From Streptococcus mitis (GTDB lineage Bacteria > Bacillota > Bacilli > Lactobacillales > Streptococcaceae), in contig NZ_WIJK01000005.1 in assembly GCF_009496285.1 (NCBI RefSeq), forward strand, positions 24,885-88,884: a stretch of 64,000 bases of DNA, given 5' to 3'. Shown here in pieces: positions 62,508-64,000 of the stretch; position 1 is the first letter of the stretch, and each line of letters begins with the position of its first letter. The notes below the pieces were generated by a model. The model had not been told where the DNA came from. It did no database searches and was given only the letters and a program-made list of their open reading frames with translations. Position numbers and translations under genes: made by a program.

Positions 62508-63347
62508 ATGACAAAAATCGCAGTATTATCGGATGTACATGGCAATACAACAGCCTTAGAAGCTGTTCTGGCAGATGCCCAGAAGTCAGAGGTTGATGAG
62601 TATTGGCTCTTAGGAGATATCCTCATGCCTGGAACAGGACGAAAAAATATTCTCCAGATTTTGGACACTTTACCAATCACCCATAGAGTTTTAGGGAATT
62701 GGGAGGAGAGCTTATGGCGCGCCTGCCATCGTCAGTTAGATGAAAGTAGACCCAGTCATCGTTATCTCTTACGCCAGTGTCAGTATATTATGGAAGAACT
62801 CAGCATCGAGGAGATTGAGGCACTGCAGAACTATCCCTTGCAAGTGCACCGCCAGTTTGGAGATTTGAAGCTAGGGATTAGCCACCACTTGCCTGATAAA
62901 AATTGGGGGCGAGAGCTGATTCATCTTGGAAAGCAAGAGGACTTTGACCGTCTTGTCACCAATCCGGACTGCGATATTGCCATTTATGGTCATATCCATC
63001 AGCAGTTTCTTCGTTATGGTAGTGGTGGCCAGCTCATCCTGAATCCAGGTTCCATTGGGCAACCCTTCTTTTTATCTGAGAATTTACGCAAGGACTTGCG
63101 GGCCCAGTACATGATCTTAGAATTTGATGAAAAAGGCTTGAAAGATGCTGATTTTCGTCGGGTTGATTATGATATTGAGGCAGAATTACAGCTAGCCAAA
63201 GACTTAAATTTACCCTACTACCAAGTTTATTATGAAAGCTTAGTTAATGGGATTCACCATACCCACAATCAGTACTTGTTGCACGAAATCGCTCAGAGTC
63301 AAGGACATGATGTTGAATTGGATGACTGGCTTAGTGGTAACTCTTGA
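62508..63347 (+). CDS. Metallophosphoesterase (calcineurin-like)
   Basis: 279 residues. Metal-site motifs: VLSDVHGNTTAL near 7, LLGDILMPG, LGNWEE, and IYGHIHQQF with LNPGSIGQP near 165-185. GDxHG type phosphoesterase, likely acting on a small phosphoester or a nucleotide; substrate unknown. ATG 62508 (AAGAGGAAGAG upstream) chosen over an open frame from 62445. Confidence 0.88.
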   Translation: MTKIAVLSDVHGNTTALEAVLADAQKSEVDEYWLLGDILMPGTGRKNILQILDTLPITHRVLGNWEESLWRACHRQLDESRPSHRYLLRQCQYIMEELSIEEIEALQNYPLQVHRQFGDLKLGISHHLPDKNWGRELIHLGKQEDFDRLVTNPDCDIAIYGHIHQQFLRYGSGGQLILNPGSIGQPFFLSENLRKDLRAQYMILEFDEKGLKDADFRRVDYDIEAELQLAKDLNLPYYQVYYESLVNGIHHTHNQYLLHEIAQSQGHDVELDDWLSGNS

Positions 63348-63418
63348 CATTACAACTAGAAGAGATATAATAAACTTAAGAAAAGAAAGAACTAATCTGA
63401 CGAAAAAAGGAGAAGAGG

Positions 63419-63856
63419 ATGCAAATTTCAAGTCGATTTACCATTGCAACTCACATGTTGATTATTATTGCCCTAAAAGGGAAGGAAAGCAAGGTGACTA
63501 GCGATTTTCTAGCTAGTAGTGTTGGAGTCAATCCAGTTATTATCCGTAAAACCTTGTCCCAACTGAAAAAGGCAGAGTTGATCTCAGTTGCGCGTGGAAC
63601 TGGAGGGGCAGAGATTATCAAAGACTTAGAGGATATCAGTCTATTAGATGTTTACCAAGCGGTCGAATGCCTTGGAAAGACAGGTCAACTCTTTAGTTTT
63701 CATGACAATCCCAATCCAGCCTGTCCAGTAGGAGCTAACATCCATGGGGTTTTAGATGAGAAATTACAAAAGATTCAGCTAGCCATGGAGCAGGAGCTGA
63801 GCCAAACCAGTCTTGCTCAAGTGGTGACAGATGCAGAGAGTAGGCTAGAAGGATAA
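63419..63856 (+). CDS. Rrf2-family transcriptional regulator
   Basis: 145 residues, winged helix (MQISSRFTIATHMLIIIALK ... VTSDFLASSVGVNPVIIRKTLSQLKKA) and a wing of ARGTGGAEI. It has one Cys (PACPVGAN, where Fe-S IscR-type proteins have three), so a redox or small-molecule sensor rather than an Fe-S cluster one is likelier. AAGGAGAAGAGG site. Followed by two hairpins. Confidence 0.9.
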   Translation: MQISSRFTIATHMLIIIALKGKESKVTSDFLASSVGVNPVIIRKTLSQLKKAELISVARGTGGAEIIKDLEDISLLDVYQAVECLGKTGQLFSFHDNPNPACPVGANIHGVLDEKLQKIQLAMEQELSQTSLAQVVTDAESRLEG

Positions 63857-63881
63857 GAGGACTTTAGATCCTCTCAGAACG

Positions 63882-63918
63882 AAGACAAACGTTATTTTTG
63901 GCGTTTGTCTTTTTCTTT
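63882..63918 (+). terminator. Terminator after the Rrf2 gene
   Basis: AAGACAAACG/CGTTTGTCTT perfect 10-base stem, 10-base loop, T-rich tail. A smaller stem AGAGGA/TCCTCT (63856-63874) immediately precedes it. Confidence 0.8.
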
Positions 63919-64000
63919 TTTCAAAAATAGTTTGTCTCATCATCTGATATTCCATTCAAAAATCTGTATTTGAGAAAAATAAAAAGGGACATACCCTATC

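Overview
The window is chromosomal DNA of a mitis-group Streptococcus (S. mitis / S. oralis / S. pneumoniae relatives). Evidence: low G+C; BOX elements, including the word used for BOX-PCR; RUP-like miniature repeats; YSIRK/LPXTG surface proteins; an Endo-D gene close to pgk; a folP-folC-folE-sulD folate operon; and the murI-rdgB-phosphodiesterase-cbpB-xerD-like-scpA-scpB-rluB-yidD string typical of pneumococcal relatives. No species is assigned.

Layout. 1-8 kb: 3' end of polC; an Rgg-type regulator convergent with a lone ABC exporter; a DinJ/YafQ-type toxin-antitoxin pair; a 50-aa membrane peptide; pepS. 8-11 kb: a 182-bp structured repeat, a CpsY-type LysR regulator on a probably leaderless mRNA, queA and a lipoprotein. 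11-15.7 kb: a tRNA-Lys(CUU) hot spot next to 6S RNA, with two whole tRNA copies, a third tRNA 3'-end footprint, two small islets of membrane-protein genes and truncated phage-type genes. 15.7-24.9 kb: rarA, DUF3013, NUDIX, GNAT, prmA-rsmE, pepF, an HxlR divergon and an aquaporin. 25-28.6 kb: queC-queD-queE-queF behind a probable preQ1 riboswitch, trxA, and a MarR regulator whose palindrome recurs at two promoters. 28.7-30.7 kb: lrgAB and an orphan SUKH-like gene. 30.8-36.1 kb: a cell-wall GH95 fucosidase. 36.4-45.8 kb: housekeeping genes (murI to yidD, pepA, a candidate immunity protein, a Na/Pi symporter). 46-51 kb: a cell-wall GH85 endoglycosidase. 52-64 kb: pgk, a second copy of the 182-bp repeat, folate genes, ccpA, a BOX, an asparaginase, a HAD/NTP-pyrophosphohydrolase fusion, RUP, UspA, a phosphoesterase and an Rrf2 regulator.

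How genes work together. The two large wall-anchored glycosidases (GH95 and GH85) both have CcpA-box-like sites just upstream of their ribosome binding sites, and ccpA itself lies in the window with a cre-like site over its -35; this suggests carbon-catabolite control of host-glycan harvesting. Queuosine synthesis is split between the queCDEF operon and distant queA, and FolE supplies dihydroneopterin triphosphate to both queuosine and folate synthesis. prmA/rsmE, rluB, rarA, scpAB and pgk form the conserved core.

No wholly new multi-gene system could be demonstrated. The best candidates for follow-up are the tRNA-Lys/6S accretion locus, the shared MarR palindrome, the Rgg-exporter pair and the duplicated three-hairpin element. 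Everything here is read by eye from sequence; no database search was run.
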